From contig CACRXP010000019.1 of assembly GCA_902702965.1 (NCBI GenBank), positions 2,205,647 to 2,269,646 of the forward strand: a stretch of DNA of 64,000 bases. The letters run 5' to 3'. The notes under the pieces were generated by a model. The model ran no database searches, was not told where the DNA came from, and worked only from the letters and a program-made list of their open reading frames with translations. How positions within the stretch are numbered: position 1 is the stretch's first letter; every line of letters begins with the position of its first letter. This document shows positions 21,168 to 34,000 of this stretch, piece after piece. A program made the position numbers and the translations under genes. The DNA comes from Spirometra erinaceieuropaei. Taxonomy: Eukaryota; Platyhelminthes; Cestoda; Diphyllobothriidea; Diphyllobothriidae.

Positions 21168-22532
21168 TATCTTTTAATAATTTTAAGTGACCTGCACTAG
21201 CTAGTATCACGTTCGGCCAAATACTTGCAGCACCCTAAAGCAGTTTTAAAAATTCTTTTGATAGATTTTGCCTTTGCACTGCTTAAGATGAAGCCTGAGG
21301 AAGCAGAGGGACTTTTTCCTGACTGCATTGAAATGGGCGCCATGTGAATAAAAGACTGCATCAAACTGGTCAGAGACTAAGAAATTAGAATAAAGTCAGC
21401 TGCTGTTATCATAAGCATTCTATTTTAAGGGTATTGAAAAGATTTGTCTATTTTCGAATTAGATACGAAGACCTTGGGGACGGCGGACCCCATTAGGTTT
21501 CAGAGTGCTCTCAAATAGTCAGTAAATGCATTAATAGTTTCAGTTTTTCTTAATCAAATTCCGGTGAAAAAAAATTTTTCCCAAAACCTTTAGAATTGGA
21601 CATTTGGTTGAGGTGGCAGCATGCCTCCCTTAATTTGCTCGCGACGGTTTATGCTGTATATGATTTTAACACAACCAATCTGAGACTTAAGCTTTGGAAC
21701 CCTTGTAAATGCCAAAAATGGACTATTACGTAACAGCTATTTAAAGGCCGTAACTGCCATTATAAGTCAAGCCGGACTGACGGTCTTTAAAATGGTATTT
21801 GCTGACCAGTTGAAGTTTATAAAAGTTCATCATAACGGTGGCATTTGATTTTATGCAATCTATCGGAATGGTAGAATTTTGCTTACGCAAAGTCGACAGT
21901 AAAACGGACATGTTCAGAATAAGCATGTCTCACCACACAATTCCACGTGAAATAGACCAACACATGTAAAACATTTTAAGAAACAAATAACAAGAACAGG
22001 ATAACCTTAATGAAGTTTACAAATTTCACCTTTAAATGCACAGTATCAAAATACCTAGCAAAATACCTACTTAATATAAGACACTTAATAATAGGCCGTG
22101 TTGTCCGAGATCATAACACACAAGCGTAGACGTAATTTCCTGGGACACCAACTTTTCTCTGCAAAATTTATCAATACAACTGGCTGAACAACACTACTGA
22201 CATAACGCTTACTCTTTTTAGTGTTTTCAACCAATTGTGATAAATGCAGATTCTGTGCCATTTGTTTATTGAGATTTTCAAAAAAAAATATTTCTTGAAA
22301 GCATTTACGTTAGTAGTGTGTTTGGGCATTTTTAAAATGTAGATGGCTGTTTGGGTCATATGAGTGCTCACCAAAACATTAGACCTAAGCGCCGAGAAAA
22401 CTAAACGAATAAAACGAAAGTCCGCAATAAACACACTTTGGGTCAACTGGTGAACTTTCTTTAATAAGGTTTTGATATTCACACAGGAACTAAATCTGCA
22501 AATTAGGTAGAGTTTCGGTTTTTCTCAAATGC
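21168..22532. other. No gene recognised
   Basis: A/T-rich sequence. The 103-codon minus frame at 22171-22482 has no motif, and nothing else is visible. Confidence 0.4.
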
Positions 22533-22810
22533 CTATTGTTCAGTCCTGCAAACTTTCGTGCCTAACGAGAGAGTCAGGCTATAGAGCTGGGCGGCTCTCT
22601 CAGTAAAACCCAGCAGCAGTGCATTCAGCAGGGCGGGAACCCTGGATGCAGCAACACCCGCCGCACTGCAAGCTGTTTGTTGGCAGTCGCAGTCACAGTA
22701 GGATGATGAATTTCTGCGCTGACTTTGATGTCTTGGCATAACCTTTCTGACCCCGCCACCGCGTTTAATGTTAAGAAGACCTGTCAGCGGGCGTGGCAAC
22801 GTCCCCGCCC
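22533..22810 (-). other. G+C-rich island with an 88-codon minus-strand frame
   Basis: This 280-bp patch is markedly richer in G+C than its surroundings. It has an open minus frame at 22533-22799 rich in Ala, Leu, Arg and Cys. No domain, splice-site context or repeat partner is evident. It may be an unmatched transposon fragment, an exon of an unknown gene, or a regulatory island. Confidence 0.3.
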
Positions 22811-24682
22811 AAAAGATCAGTGCTGTTAAGATTTTTGAAAATTACTTTTTTCACTCGACTTCCTAAATGTAGCCGGCCTTTTATTGGTTATTCGAGGAAA
22901 AAAGGGAGCAACGTGGTAAATACTTTCCTGTAACTTGGAAGTGAAATATTCTTAAACATTCTTGTTTTGGCTGCCAACATAAATTTGAAAATTCCAGACT
23001 TCTGGAACGTGTTCAATAGTTGTCATTGTTACGGTAAGATGAAGGAGCTGAATTAGCTGCCTTTATACTGTGGATCCTGTCATACGAAAGTGTTGGTAAT
23101 TGGGGATAGGTTTACGGATGGGACTGCATGCCGGACAGTAAGCTGACGGAATGTGAGTAAAAAAAGGACGATCAAGGGCGAAAACGACACATTCGAGTAA
23201 AATAATGAATTTACTCAGACACGGTATCCAGCTAGTCAGTCATTGGCGTTCGACCCTGAAAGAATAACTGACCGCGAACTTGATCTGCGTTTTTTGTTTT
23301 GCTGCTTTTGAGTACACCTGCCAGTTATCAATTCTTTACTGGAGTTCTTAATTTTTTATATCAGAATATTACCCGCAATCTACAGACAGATAAATAGGAT
23401 CGTTCACCCTACCGTTGTCGACGTCATCTTCTAAGAAATTTTGTAACTGCATTTCGCGCATTTTAATATAAAACGGTATAGTGAAAATCCAAAAAATATT
23501 TTCCCAAAAAAGTTATTTTGAAACTCTTGAACGCTTAGATGCTTGATGAAATATTTTTCCCAAATTGGCTCACTGGCTGTCAACTTTTCCTCCTACAAAC
23601 GGCTTTGTTTAGTGAAATTTTCTCGTTGACTGGTTTGGTACAGAGTGTTTTTCATGATTGGACGGACGACTGCGTTTCAACAATGGACCCATAATTACAT
23701 GAATGAAAGATATGACTTCGCGAGAAGTTGCAGAGTTCTGACGAGATAAAACAAGCATATGAATCATACTGCTGGTGACCTAAGAAATATCAGATTTGCT
23801 GATTGTGATAAGTTTGCACAAAAAAACTGTCGGCGGTCACTTTATGTGGGAATTTGATTTGACAAACGGCGAACGCTTTACAATTAACATTTTTTCTTAC
23901 ATTTCACTTTACTTAATTAATTGGCTACGGTATAAGGAAGGACATCACTTAACTGACGGTGGACTGTGGATCACGTCATACGGGCTTTTATTTTGGCCTC
24001 CATTTGCAGGCCTTTGCAGCCATTGCACTGCCAATGGCGATCACTTGCAATGACATCAAACCATAACTCAAACCGCTTTATTTTTTGAAATTTACTTTTT
24101 GTATATTTTTAATGACCACGTTCGGTTGCGTTGTTGCACGAAAGCGTACGATGTGCTTTTCAGGAGAAATTCAAACAATTTCTGTGTTTTTTTGAATTCG
24201 TCAGCCTGCTGTCTAGTGTACTGCCCCACTCTTAAAACCCCTTATCACCAATCACGTATGACACGATCCACATTTTGCCGACAGTAAAGTGGGGTCCTTC
24301 TCCATACAGTTGCCAATTAATTTTCCATTTGAAATCCCAATCTCACTGTTCGGTTTTATTTTCTATACTAGTTTCCAGTTTTCAGTGTTCTTAAGTTGCC
24401 TCAAAAGTGGTATTCTGGGGTATTTTGTTTATCAACATAGAACAACCTGAATGCTTCGCCACAATTCTCTATTCGCATACTGAACCTTTTAAGTTAATCT
24501 TTTTGATTATGATGCATTTGCTTCCAGCGTAGGCAAAAATAACTATTTAAATCGAGCATAAATTTGAGCGGCTTTTTTACATTAAATTTTGACTATCATC
24601 TGGAATATAGTTTTAATATGACATGCCAGATAGATCACAACGACATTTCTTAAAGGCAGTCGTTTCTCTGTTGCGAACAATA
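22811..24682. other. No gene recognised
   Basis: Mostly A/T-rich. An 85-codon plus frame (23796-24053) contains hydrophobic and aromatic residues but no recognisable motif. No repeat was identified. Confidence 0.4.
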
Positions 24683-24865
24683 ATTTCACCACCGTCAAAA
24701 ACAAGGAAGACTGGCACGGTTACCTTTGGCTTGTTGGTCATCGTCAGCCAGTCATTTCCAATCCCGAGGGGTGAAACTCCTGAGGCTCGATACCGCCATC
24801 TGCTGTTTACAGATCCGATGCCCTGATTACTGTACCACTGGCTTATTGTCCTGTTGGCCTCAACC
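24683..24865 (-). mobile_element. SINE S1, minus-strand copy
   Basis: Its reverse complement contains the S1 3' block 'ATGACTGGCTGACGATGACC', then 'AAGCC', 'CTTCCTTGTTTTTGACGGTGG'. This is matched by the copies at 24868-25145, 28318-28500 and 48148-48310. The tRNA-like head is degenerate ('CAGTGGTACAGTAATCAGGGC'). It lies back to back with the next copy. Confidence 0.65.
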
Positions 24866-24867
24866 GG

Positions 24868-25145
24868 ATATGTTTAGTGGTAGAAGGGTGTTCAGCGGAC
24901 GTGTTACCGAACTCAATCGACCCGTTGTGTCTCTTGAGCCAAACTAGCAGCCGCACAGGGGCACATACTTTAGGTTGGATAACATTGCGGGCGTTGGAAT
25001 TCTAACCAGTAGGGCGCGAGATCGGGCTCCAGGTGTTCCACACTTCGGGATCGTGTATGGCTGACCGCCGATGGCCAATAAACCAGAAACGTCCATTTCA
25101 TTCTTCTTCGTCTTTGTCAGTAATGTTCTTTTACCCATAATGCGC
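24868..25145 (+). mobile_element. SINE S1 composite copy (5' block B plus tRNA-like head plus 3' block)
   Basis: The 5' block B ('GTGTTACCGAAC', 'CCCGTTGTG', 'CAGCCGCACAGG') is followed by a degraded tRNA-like head. The S1 3' block comes next ('GTATGGCTGACC', 'AATAAACCAGAAACG', 'GTCTTTGTCAGTAATG'). The same order B, head, 3' block occurs at 28178-28500, which shows the composite is a real repeat unit. Confidence 0.65.
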
Positions 25146-25159
25146 GCTGCTATGCTGCT

Positions 25160-25240
25160 GGTGGTTGGAATGCAAAGAAAGAGAGCCCCAAGGCACAACG
25201 GGACGAGTCAGTTCCGTAACACGATCAGAGAAGGCCCTTC
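25160..25240 (-). repeat. SINE S1 5' block B, isolated inverted fragment
   Basis: Read on the minus strand this gives 'GGTAGAAGGGCC', 'GATCGTGTTACGGAAC', 'CGTCCCGTTGTGCCTTGGGG', matching block B at 24868-24945 and 28185-28250. With the neighbouring copies it creates an interleaved inverted arrangement. Confidence 0.65.
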
Positions 25241-25345
25241 TACCAATACTGGCGCCCTCGATACTTAATTGGGCGTTGGCCGTATTTTCGCATTCTGTCT
25301 CTAAAGTACAGGGTTATGGGCTTCTCATAAAATTAACATTGTCTC

Positions 25346-26316
<971 letters not shown>

Positions 26317-26750
26317 GAAAAGAGAGTACGTGAACACATACCGGCCTGGCTAGGCAAAGGTGAGAAGAAATCGATCTCGAGTTCTATTCTCGCACATCTC
26401 GTCGATACGAATCACCGAGTCGATGCCAAAGAAGCCTTTCAGATTGTCTACCGGACACCAGCAGGCTTCTCCAAAGGCCTACGCCAACGGGTGCTAGCTA
26501 CAGCTGAGGCAGTGGCTATACGGCTAGCCAATCCAGTGCTATGCTGTCAGCAGACTCTGACACATGCGCTCTGTCTTCCGTGGCCGACGCCGACCCCAAC
26601 GTCGCTCCAACCTCCTGATGCCAGGGTGGGTGCACAAGGTACACGACGCACTCACAGCCTATGCCCACCCTCCTCCTCGCCCCCTGAACCCAATTACCAC
26701 GACACGCCGACCACGCCATAGCACGCCTCGTCATGCGAGTGGCGTGGGAA
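26317..26750 (+). mobile_element. PLE-3: Penelope-like 3' fragment (end of GIY-YIG domain and C-terminal tail)
   Basis: An uninterrupted frame from about 26319 to a stop near 26719 begins inside the GIY-YIG domain with 'RVREHIPAWLGKG'. It continues 'SSSILAHLVDT.H.VD.KEAF' and 'LRQRVLATAEAVAIRL..P.LCCQ', then 'LPWP', the C-terminal block I associate with the same PLE branch as PLE-2 (compare 'SIEYLPRWLL' there). A Pro/Thr-rich tail follows. The 5' part is absent, so it is a truncated insertion. The open frame suggests it is relatively recent. Confidence 0.7.
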
Positions 26751-28177
26751 CGATCGATGTTAATTGTCCCCGAATCACTTATAAGTCATGTAATTCGCAT
26801 AACTTAAACTTCATTGTAACCGTTTTGGCCTGATGAAGAGTTACTAAAAACACGTGTTCGCCAATTTGACTTTTCAATTGCAACATGGGAATATTCGCTG
26901 AAAAATATATTTCTTAATGCTTTCAAATGGCTTGCTTATATTTAAAAGGGCACATTTAATCAATTGGAATCCATCTTATTACTTAAGTAGATCCTTTCAA
27001 TACAGCATGACTTTGCGGGTAGTCTAAGGGAGGCTCATTCAAAGGTCAGTATCTTGGCTAAAATATCTTGAAATCAAAGAGGACGATAATCAGGAATACA
27101 ACTTCGCCCTTATTGTTCATTCTAATCGAAAAGACATCTCAGATTTGCGGTAACATTTCGTGATATAGGTTATCCATCGGAGGTCACGAAATGCGGTTTG
27201 TTAAAATAAACAGTAGCTTCGTTAATCCGAATGCCTGCGTGTTTTTCACATTTCATTATACTATTTGTTACGCTTTTTGGCATTAGCGTATTGGAAATCA
27301 ATTTATGCCTCATCTTGTAAAACAATAATTGTCTAGCAATTTTCAAGGTCTCCAACCGCATTTTGCTTTTATTCTCCTTACCTGTCCTTAGCCAGTATTC
27401 CCAAAGAGAGTTTGATCGTCACGAACGACGATGTTCACAGTCTGACTGATAGCATAGCGGACGGAAGGAGAGAGAGACCTGCGCGAGAATTAATTCACAG
27501 GCTCGTGAGGCCTCTACCGCATCCCCCTTACTTGAGCCAGTGTGATTTCAAGACAGAATCAATAAGCCTGAAGGTCGGGTCGGGCACGCTGAGTGGCAAG
27601 CCTAAACGGCCAGTCTATGCGTACCATTCACTTCTGGGCTTGTCAAAATGATGCAGAGTTTCACAGAAACAGGGGTGCATATATAAATATATCATCTGAT
27701 TGGAACTCAAATAAGGACTACTTTGGGCAGCAGTGGTTCTACTTTAACTTTCCGCCCTGAGAGGGTCAAAGTACTCTGTCTGTTGGCGAATTTCCAAGCC
27801 ACAGCTTTTGGCATACCGGGCTAGCCTGAAAGCGCATCGGATGGTTTGTTGTGAGTAATATGTGCTGAGATTCGATCTCATCCACTCTCCTTTCATCAAG
27901 ACATCGGTTCACTGCCGGAACCGGTCAGCCATCTGCTGTGGACATTGGGTGCAAGAGTCTGAAAAAGTTATGTGGCTCGTCTGCGCGGAGCACACGTGAC
28001 ATTGTCCAGTGCAGATTGCCAGGTTTTTGCACAGAGAGATGAATCGGATCTTAAATAAGTAAGAGTGATATAAACACCCCATTGTGAAGAAACACTTAGG
28101 TCTAACTCACTATTCCCCATTTAACCATTTTCCACAAACACGCGCTCAGCGACTGCGATTCATTGTATTATGATAGT
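26751..28177. other. No gene recognised
   Basis: Probably includes PLE-3 3' untranslated sequence to about 26870, with a 'GGCCTGATGAAGAG' phrase that recalls PLE terminal repeats. The rest is A/T-rich, with a 79-codon plus frame at 27412-27651 lacking motifs. Confidence 0.35.
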
Positions 28178-28500
28178 GGGCGCTCACCGATCAGGTTACG
28201 GAACATGCTCGTTCCGTTGTGCCTTGGGGCTCATACTAGAACCCTCGCAGGCAGTCGCACAGCGACTAGTAGTAGATATAGATAAGATGGTACCGATCAC
28301 AACCGACAGGACAACGGGCCCGTGGCTCAATGGTAGAGCGTCAAACTCCATGACCAATGATCCCGGGTTCGAATCTCAAGTGATCCACACTTGGGGTTGG
28401 GTATGACTGGCTGATGACGGCTAATAAGCCAGAAATGGCCATTCCGGTCTCCCTTGTCTTTGTCGGTGCCATCTCATCTAGATTCATTGTATGTTTTGTC
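28178..28500 (+). mobile_element. SINE S1 composite copy, best-preserved tRNA-like head
   Basis: Block B (28185-28250, 'GGTTACGGAAC', 'CGTTGTGCCTTGGGGCTC') is followed by a tRNA-like head at 28318-28385. The head has A box 'GTGGCTCAATGGTAGAGCG' and B box 'GGGTTCGAATCTC'. The S1 3' block ('GGTATGACTGGCTGATGACGG', 'TAATAAGCCAGAAATGG', 'GTCTTTGTCGGTGCC') comes last. It looks pol III transcribable. It is not a functional tRNA, because the ends flanking the tRNA part do not pair. Confidence 0.75.
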
Positions 28501-28777
28501 GAAATAATTTATTTGCACACAACAACGTGAATGCTGCGCCATTTGACTCACTTCATATGCTTCACACTCGAAATTGATTTTTTTGTCTGAAGAATCCTTA
28601 TGTACTACTCTCTGAAGGAAAAATGAAATATTGTTTCCCCGAGAAGGATCTCAAAACCTCATCATCTAAGAGATCGAGTAAATTGACATCCCATAGCTTC
28701 GGCGGGTGTTTTCCATGGTGAACTGGGAATGCCTTCTCACAAAGACAGCACAAATACAGCCAATTTGCCGGTCTGGT

Positions 28778-29110
28778 CAACAGCGTCCATCAATAATCTG
28801 CCCAAATGGACCCATTGTTGCAGACTGTTCGCGAAACATGACGGATGCAAGTGCAGACTGCAGTTTGGTCCGAGGCACTGAGTTCTTAGTCAGTGTGCTC
28901 CGAGTTCAGTGCTAGAACTCCACCCATCTGCGATTAATTTTTTCTACTTTGATGCAGTGAAGTGCAGTCCTGGTAGTCTACTGATCAAAAGCTCTCAGTC
29001 CTTGTCTGCTAGATTGACGAGCCAGAAACTATAAGTTGCCAAATGCGTTGGCTGAAGAAGATCGTTTTGCCAAAATCTGCGCTACGCCTCCGTCGCTTAT
29101 TGCATACTGC
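28778..29110 (+). repeat. Dispersed repeat C, copy 2
   Basis: Same-orientation partner of 19330-19690, with the landmarks 'GACTGTTCGCGAAACATG', 'GAGTTCTTAGTCAGTGTGCTC', 'CTCCACCCATCTG', 'GTTGCCAAATGCGTTGG' and 'GTTTTGCCAA'. The gaps between landmarks differ by small indels. No coding content is recognised. Confidence 0.6.
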
Positions 29111-29859
29111 AGGTTTCGGCAGTGCCGAATGCAGTGCACTGCATTGCAGCACTTGACTTAAGTCCGTGAACTACTCACTGCCGACTTTATTTAGTAAAAA
29201 TGACAAGGGGAACCTACTAACTTTCGCATGCTGTGTTTTTCATCCCTTAGAATGAACAAGGCTATTTTGGTCTTTCCATGGATCTTCGGACACAGAAGTA
29301 TGAGCTCCTGCAATACGAATATCCTTAAACTGAATCGCATGGAGAATAGTGTTTCAGTCGCGGTTAGGGTCAGGACTAGCTTAAGGGTTTAAGTAAAGGT
29401 CGCTATTAGATCTGAAAGTAGGCCTACATTATGGCTTAGGTTTAAATATTTAAAGCATTTTGTCCCCGATCCGAAGCAAAAACATGCAAGCAAGAAAGGA
29501 TTTAATGGTACCAAAAAAAGTCCGCGACGGCTCTTTAGCTGCATACTTTTGATTCAGAACATAGATAACGAGTGAAAAGAATACAACAGATTTTAATTCG
29601 TTCAGAAAATCAATGACGAAACAACTAGGATAGTGTTCGGGTAAAGTTGGCTAATCGATAGAGTAAGTAAATCAAACACCGTATGCCAATAATAGTGGAA
29701 AAAAGGTTTTAACAAGCAAAACGAAAAGAAAAGTAAAATCATAGAGTTAAAGGCCACCATGGCAGGTTTAGGCTAAGCACATGTTCCAACTGCTTACAAA
29801 TATCTGGTTTTGCCGGCCGTATATAGACCGCCGCCAGGTAACGTAATGTCCGAGTTGCT
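29111..29859. other. No gene recognised; contains a TTAGGG-like patch
   Basis: The segment 29360-29455 has several 'GGTTAGGG', 'TTAAGGGTTTAAG' and 'GCTTAGGTTT' phrases, a degenerate telomere-like texture also seen at 31130-31230 on the other side of PLE-2. The remainder shows nothing. Confidence 0.35.
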
Positions 29860-29869
29860 TGTGCCCAAA

Positions 29870-30353
29870 CAAGTTTTAGGGTCGAAGGACTAACCACTAT
29901 CAAGCAAGTATTTTCTAATAGAGGAACGCGGAATTTTATTTAATTGCTTTAGCAGCCATCTGGGCAAGTACTCAATAGACCTGAATGCCAACTGCCTTTG
30001 CGTTCGCCCAATGTACTTGCATCCGCAAGTGCATAGGAATTCTTAAGCAAAATTTGACGTGGCGTGCATTGGCAAGGCATTCTTCATTCGTAGGATTGGA
30101 AGAGGCTTAGTAGAACTGCAAAATAAGAGTTCGGCAGCACTGTATGTCCTTTCAATCGTGGAACGTGGTTGTCGTTTGATAGTATTTAAAATATTGTCGC
30201 TCTCAAAGGGCAAGGACATAAAAACGGACGTTTTCTGAATTGAATGTTCTGTCACGTTTGACCGTATGGTTGCTTTACTTGTGGATGAAACGTGCAGGAT
30301 ATCCTCGCTTAAGCAGAGCTTCTTTGAGGCGTGCAAGTACTGCATCCAGTGTG
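29870..30353 (-). pseudogene. PLE-2 connector and GIY-YIG endonuclease
   Basis: After a frameshift the protein continues with 'SVFMSLPFESDNI' and 'LLFCSSTKPLPILRMKNALP', the PLE connector. After a stop near 30045 comes 'FLCTCGCKYIGRTQRQL', with the two Cys and the YIG of the GIY-YIG fold, then 'SIEYLPRWLL'. The usual 'R.EH.P' is degraded to 'SIEYLP'. A further stop follows near 29897. Homology to the PLE family is clear; activity is not expected. Confidence 0.8.
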
Positions 30354-30980
30354 TCATTGGAGCAAATCCCCCAGCCCTTTGGAGAAGAGTGGACACCAAG
30401 GTCCTTTTTTCAGTGTAGGGGCAAAAACACAAAAATGCAGATAATGTCCCTTGCAAGTGTTCTTTTGAAAAACGAAACGTCTTATGTAACCATCTTCCTG
30501 TCTAAATATAAGAACGTCGAGGAAGGATAGTTGATTGTCCAGTTCCTTCTCCACTGTAAATTTGATCCTTGAATGTAGCTTATTCATAAAAGAGGGCAAA
30601 TCATCAACCTCCTTAACGTATTCAACCATAGCAAAAACATCATCCACGTATCTTTTATAGAGTGGCAGCATGTTCAATTTCGCGGATGCTTTTTCACCTA
30701 GATGACCTATAAAGGTGTCAGCAAAGGTAGAGCCGAGAAAACGTCCCATCGCCACTCCGTCAATGTGTCTATATAATTGCTGTTAAAAATAGAAATTGGA
30801 CGTTTTTTGTGCGCAATTTTAATGAGCTTCATAGTTGTTTGTGTGGCAGACGAGTTTCAGACGCATGCGTACGCATAATGTCTATTGTTTTATCCAGTGA
30901 TACGGTACTGGAAAGTGATTCTACGTCCAGGGATATCATACATTTGCCCGATTAGCCATTTTTTCCCAAAACAACGACCT
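30354..30980 (-). pseudogene. PLE-2 reverse transcriptase core
   Basis: 'SLDVESLFSSTVSLDKTI' (30950-30880 region, a motif A equivalent with Asp) is followed after frame changes by 'HIDGVAMGRFLGSTFAD' and 'LPLYKRYVDDVFAMV', in which the YVDD catalytic motif C lies at 30639-30650. 'ELDNQLSFLDVLI' and 'FVFQKNTCKGHYLHF' (the 'YRK.T.T..YLHF' block of PLEs) come next. These motifs and their order are diagnostic of Penelope-like RTs. Frameshifts near 30755 and 30400 break the frame. Confidence 0.88.
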
Positions 30981-31090
30981 TGTGGTTTTTTGATAGATTT
31001 TCTGCACGAATTTATATCTATTGTATTCTCTTTACTCGTTTTCTACGTTATGAAGTGACAGGAAGCAGCTGACGAGCCGTCACGAAATTT

Positions 31091-34000
31091 TCCAATACCA
31101 TTAAATCCTGTCCTGCTTGCCCGTTTCAGCTTAGGTTTGAGATTAAAGCTAGGTTTATGCTTCGGTTAAGTGTAATGATTTGGATAAAAGCTGGTATTAA
31201 GCTAGTGTTAGCGTTAGGGTTTGGCTTAGGACACAGGGATAATTACCTTATTTAAGTGCTAGCACAAAATACATAACTAAGTACATGCTATTAACGCATT
31301 AAATTCGCCCAGTGGACGAAGAGATGCTCGCGGACAGGAAATGAACTACCTACACCCAAATTGTTTTCTGCAATTTTAATTTCTTATCCAAAATAACCCG
31401 TTCTTCTGGATTACCTACGCTCCGTAATCACTGAACCATTGCCGCTTTCGTATTTTCGTAAGTCGTGGAAACGGAGTGGCTCAAACTTCTCACTCGACCA
31501 TAATTATTTTATTTATATTTGGATGATTGCTGCTTGTTCCGGGGTCTCACATGTAAACAGAAGTTTCCAAAATGACAAAGTTTTGTTACGATGGACGTCA
31601 GGCGTATTTAGGGCTTGTGTGTGATCCCTTCACTTTTGACAAATTCTGCGCATGAGACACTGTAATTACTCTTTTCTGAATAAAAGGGAAATCGTTCATC
31701 TTGAGGGTTTACACAATGTAAATAGACTGTTTGAAAAGCCATAACACCGTCTTGTGGTGAGCAAAGGCCTCAGTTGTGCTTTTTACATTCAAATAAAAAG
31801 CAAAAGCAATCATCAATTTAGAGGAAAATTTTTCAATCAGCTGTGTACGCCTGTTTGTATGCAACCACTGTAAATCAATCATGTAAGATCAACTGTTAAT
31901 CGGCTGGCCCATTGTGCGATGTTGTAATAAATTGATGTAATTAACTGACGAGACCCTTTGACGGATGCGGTATATGTACAGGAACGCGTTATTTATCGGA
32001 TTAGGTTCAAGATAATATATGGAAAGACAGAATTTCTTTCATTTTATTATATGGCTTGTTTTTTGCATCACACAGTAATTGGAAATCATTGACTGAAAAC
32101 AATGCTTCGTCCGCGTACTAAACTATTTACTGAAATTAATGTTTCCATTTCTTTTTTGAGATTTTACAACCCGTTTACCGGTCGCAATGAAAAGGCTTGC
32201 TGTCATCGCCGGTTTGATGGATAATATTTTGTGATCTGCAAGCTTGCATGGAGGTCCATGTCGAGCTGATATAAATAGCGACTATCTTATCTGGACGCCT
32301 GAATTTGAATACTGTTGCATTTTGCATCGGCTTTTAAAGAATCGGAAAATTTAAAAATAATGGCATGTTGCGGAATATTTTAACTGCATCTATATGCGTT
32401 TTCAGAAGCCTGAAATTTACCGATATTAAAGCATCCACTTTATTGGCACTCAAACACGTTATTCTGTAAAAATTTAAAATACATTTGAGGCAGTGTCCTT
32501 CGCCTCCGGTCTAGCGACCTGCAAACCATACCAGTAGTTAAATATTTCATCTACTTCCTACCAAATGACTTCCTTTTCATCAGACTAAATTACCCAACGA
32601 TAAACCTGCACATTGAACAAACAGGTGTCTAAGCATGCATAGGTAAATGAACACCACGTTCGTCACTGTGGTTGACTTTTCATTTTTACAAATCAGAGAG
32701 CAGCACCTGTTATTTTTCGCTAAACCCAAAATCTTCCAACGTCACATATAGGGTTATTGTAATTTTTGCACGCATTCTTCCTCTGATCTATGCTTTCTTA
32801 AGGGGACTACCTAGCGAGCGTTCTTTTCAGGTGAATATTTTGTCAACTTTAAAGTAGGTAGAATTGGACGTAAATAAAAGGTTTCGTTTTAAAGATGTGC
32901 CAGGTCCGACTTCTGCCTCCGTTTCGCACTGCGACGTCTGTTATTCCACAAGACAGCACTTACTGTACACTTACGGTTAACTTTACGTCTGCTGAGTACT
33001 ACTAGAGGGCATAGTCACTTCAGAGAAGTTAGATTATGCAGAAATATCAGTCAGGGTTGAAATCCAAAAAGCAAGTTTCTACTGCATTCATAAAAGTTTG
33101 CCTACTGCGACCGAACCAGGCACAATTGGGTAACTGTTACTTGACTGGTGCAAATATTAAATACTCGAAGTCACCGTATTGTTCAGTATTGCATTCAAGT
33201 TTGCTTATTCAAGCACTCGTGGCTTACTGACCGCAACGAGAATCAATAATATAAATATACCCAATAGGCTTTTCTTTAATTTTTCCCTCTAATCCGCAGG
33301 GAAATAATCTCTTGACGTCATTTTGCGTGCACACAGACATACGTACATGCTCCATACAAGGCGCGTGCCAATTCAGATATTGCTCCCAACCTCGCCACTT
33401 TAGGTCTTTGCTCGACAAATCATCAGTGCCACTACGATGACCACGCTTCCATGTAGTGTTCATGGTGCTCTCAGTTACGCAAGGCCTGGAGCCCCTGAAT
33501 GCCATGGACACAAACGTCATGTCGTGTGTGGCTGGTGTATATAAGTTGGTTATTTTGCTATCACTACTCCCATACCCATCTTACTGTCTCCCTGCTTCCT
33601 CTTGCCATCAGATGCCGGCAAATTTATCATAAAGCAGAGGTGCAGAACAGCATTCTGTTTTATGTGAAGTAGGACAGTAGGACACGCTCATTTTCCACAA
33701 GCAGGTCCGTTTCATCCAACTACGCGAGTTGGTAATTAGCCTTTTCAGCAATGCGGGACGCTTTTTGGACGGTCTACCTTACGCATAGGCTAACAAATGC
33801 CCGGTAGACCTGTGTGTTAGCGGAGAAAATACGTGCTCTCTTTCTACTTTCAAAGTGGGCGGATAGTGCACTTGATGTGGATAATTTAACCGGAGCAGAC
33901 CTTAGGTGACCAAAGTCAGCCCGCTAAATTTTCAATCTTTCTACCATTTTCCAGAAGTCTAGTCGGCGAGGCATGATGACTACACAGTCTTAATGAACCT

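Larger units (their letters stand above)
29860..31090 (-). mobile_element. PLE-2: Penelope-like element, RT to GIY-YIG, minus strand
   Basis: Minus-strand remnants of one Penelope-like polyprotein lie in order: an RT segment at 30980-30760, the palm with YVDD, the post-RT connector, and the GIY-YIG endonuclease near 30040-29880. Frameshifts and stops separate them, so it is a pseudo-element. Its 5' portion (N-terminal RT) is not recognisable. No terminal repeats were found around it. It belongs to the same branch as PLE-3 and a different one from PLE-1. Confidence 0.85.

Noticed and set aside
28318..28385. A tRNA gene with good A and B boxes
   Set aside because: The flanking bases do not form an acceptor stem, and the sequence continues into the S1 SINE 3' block shared with three other loci, so it is a SINE head.
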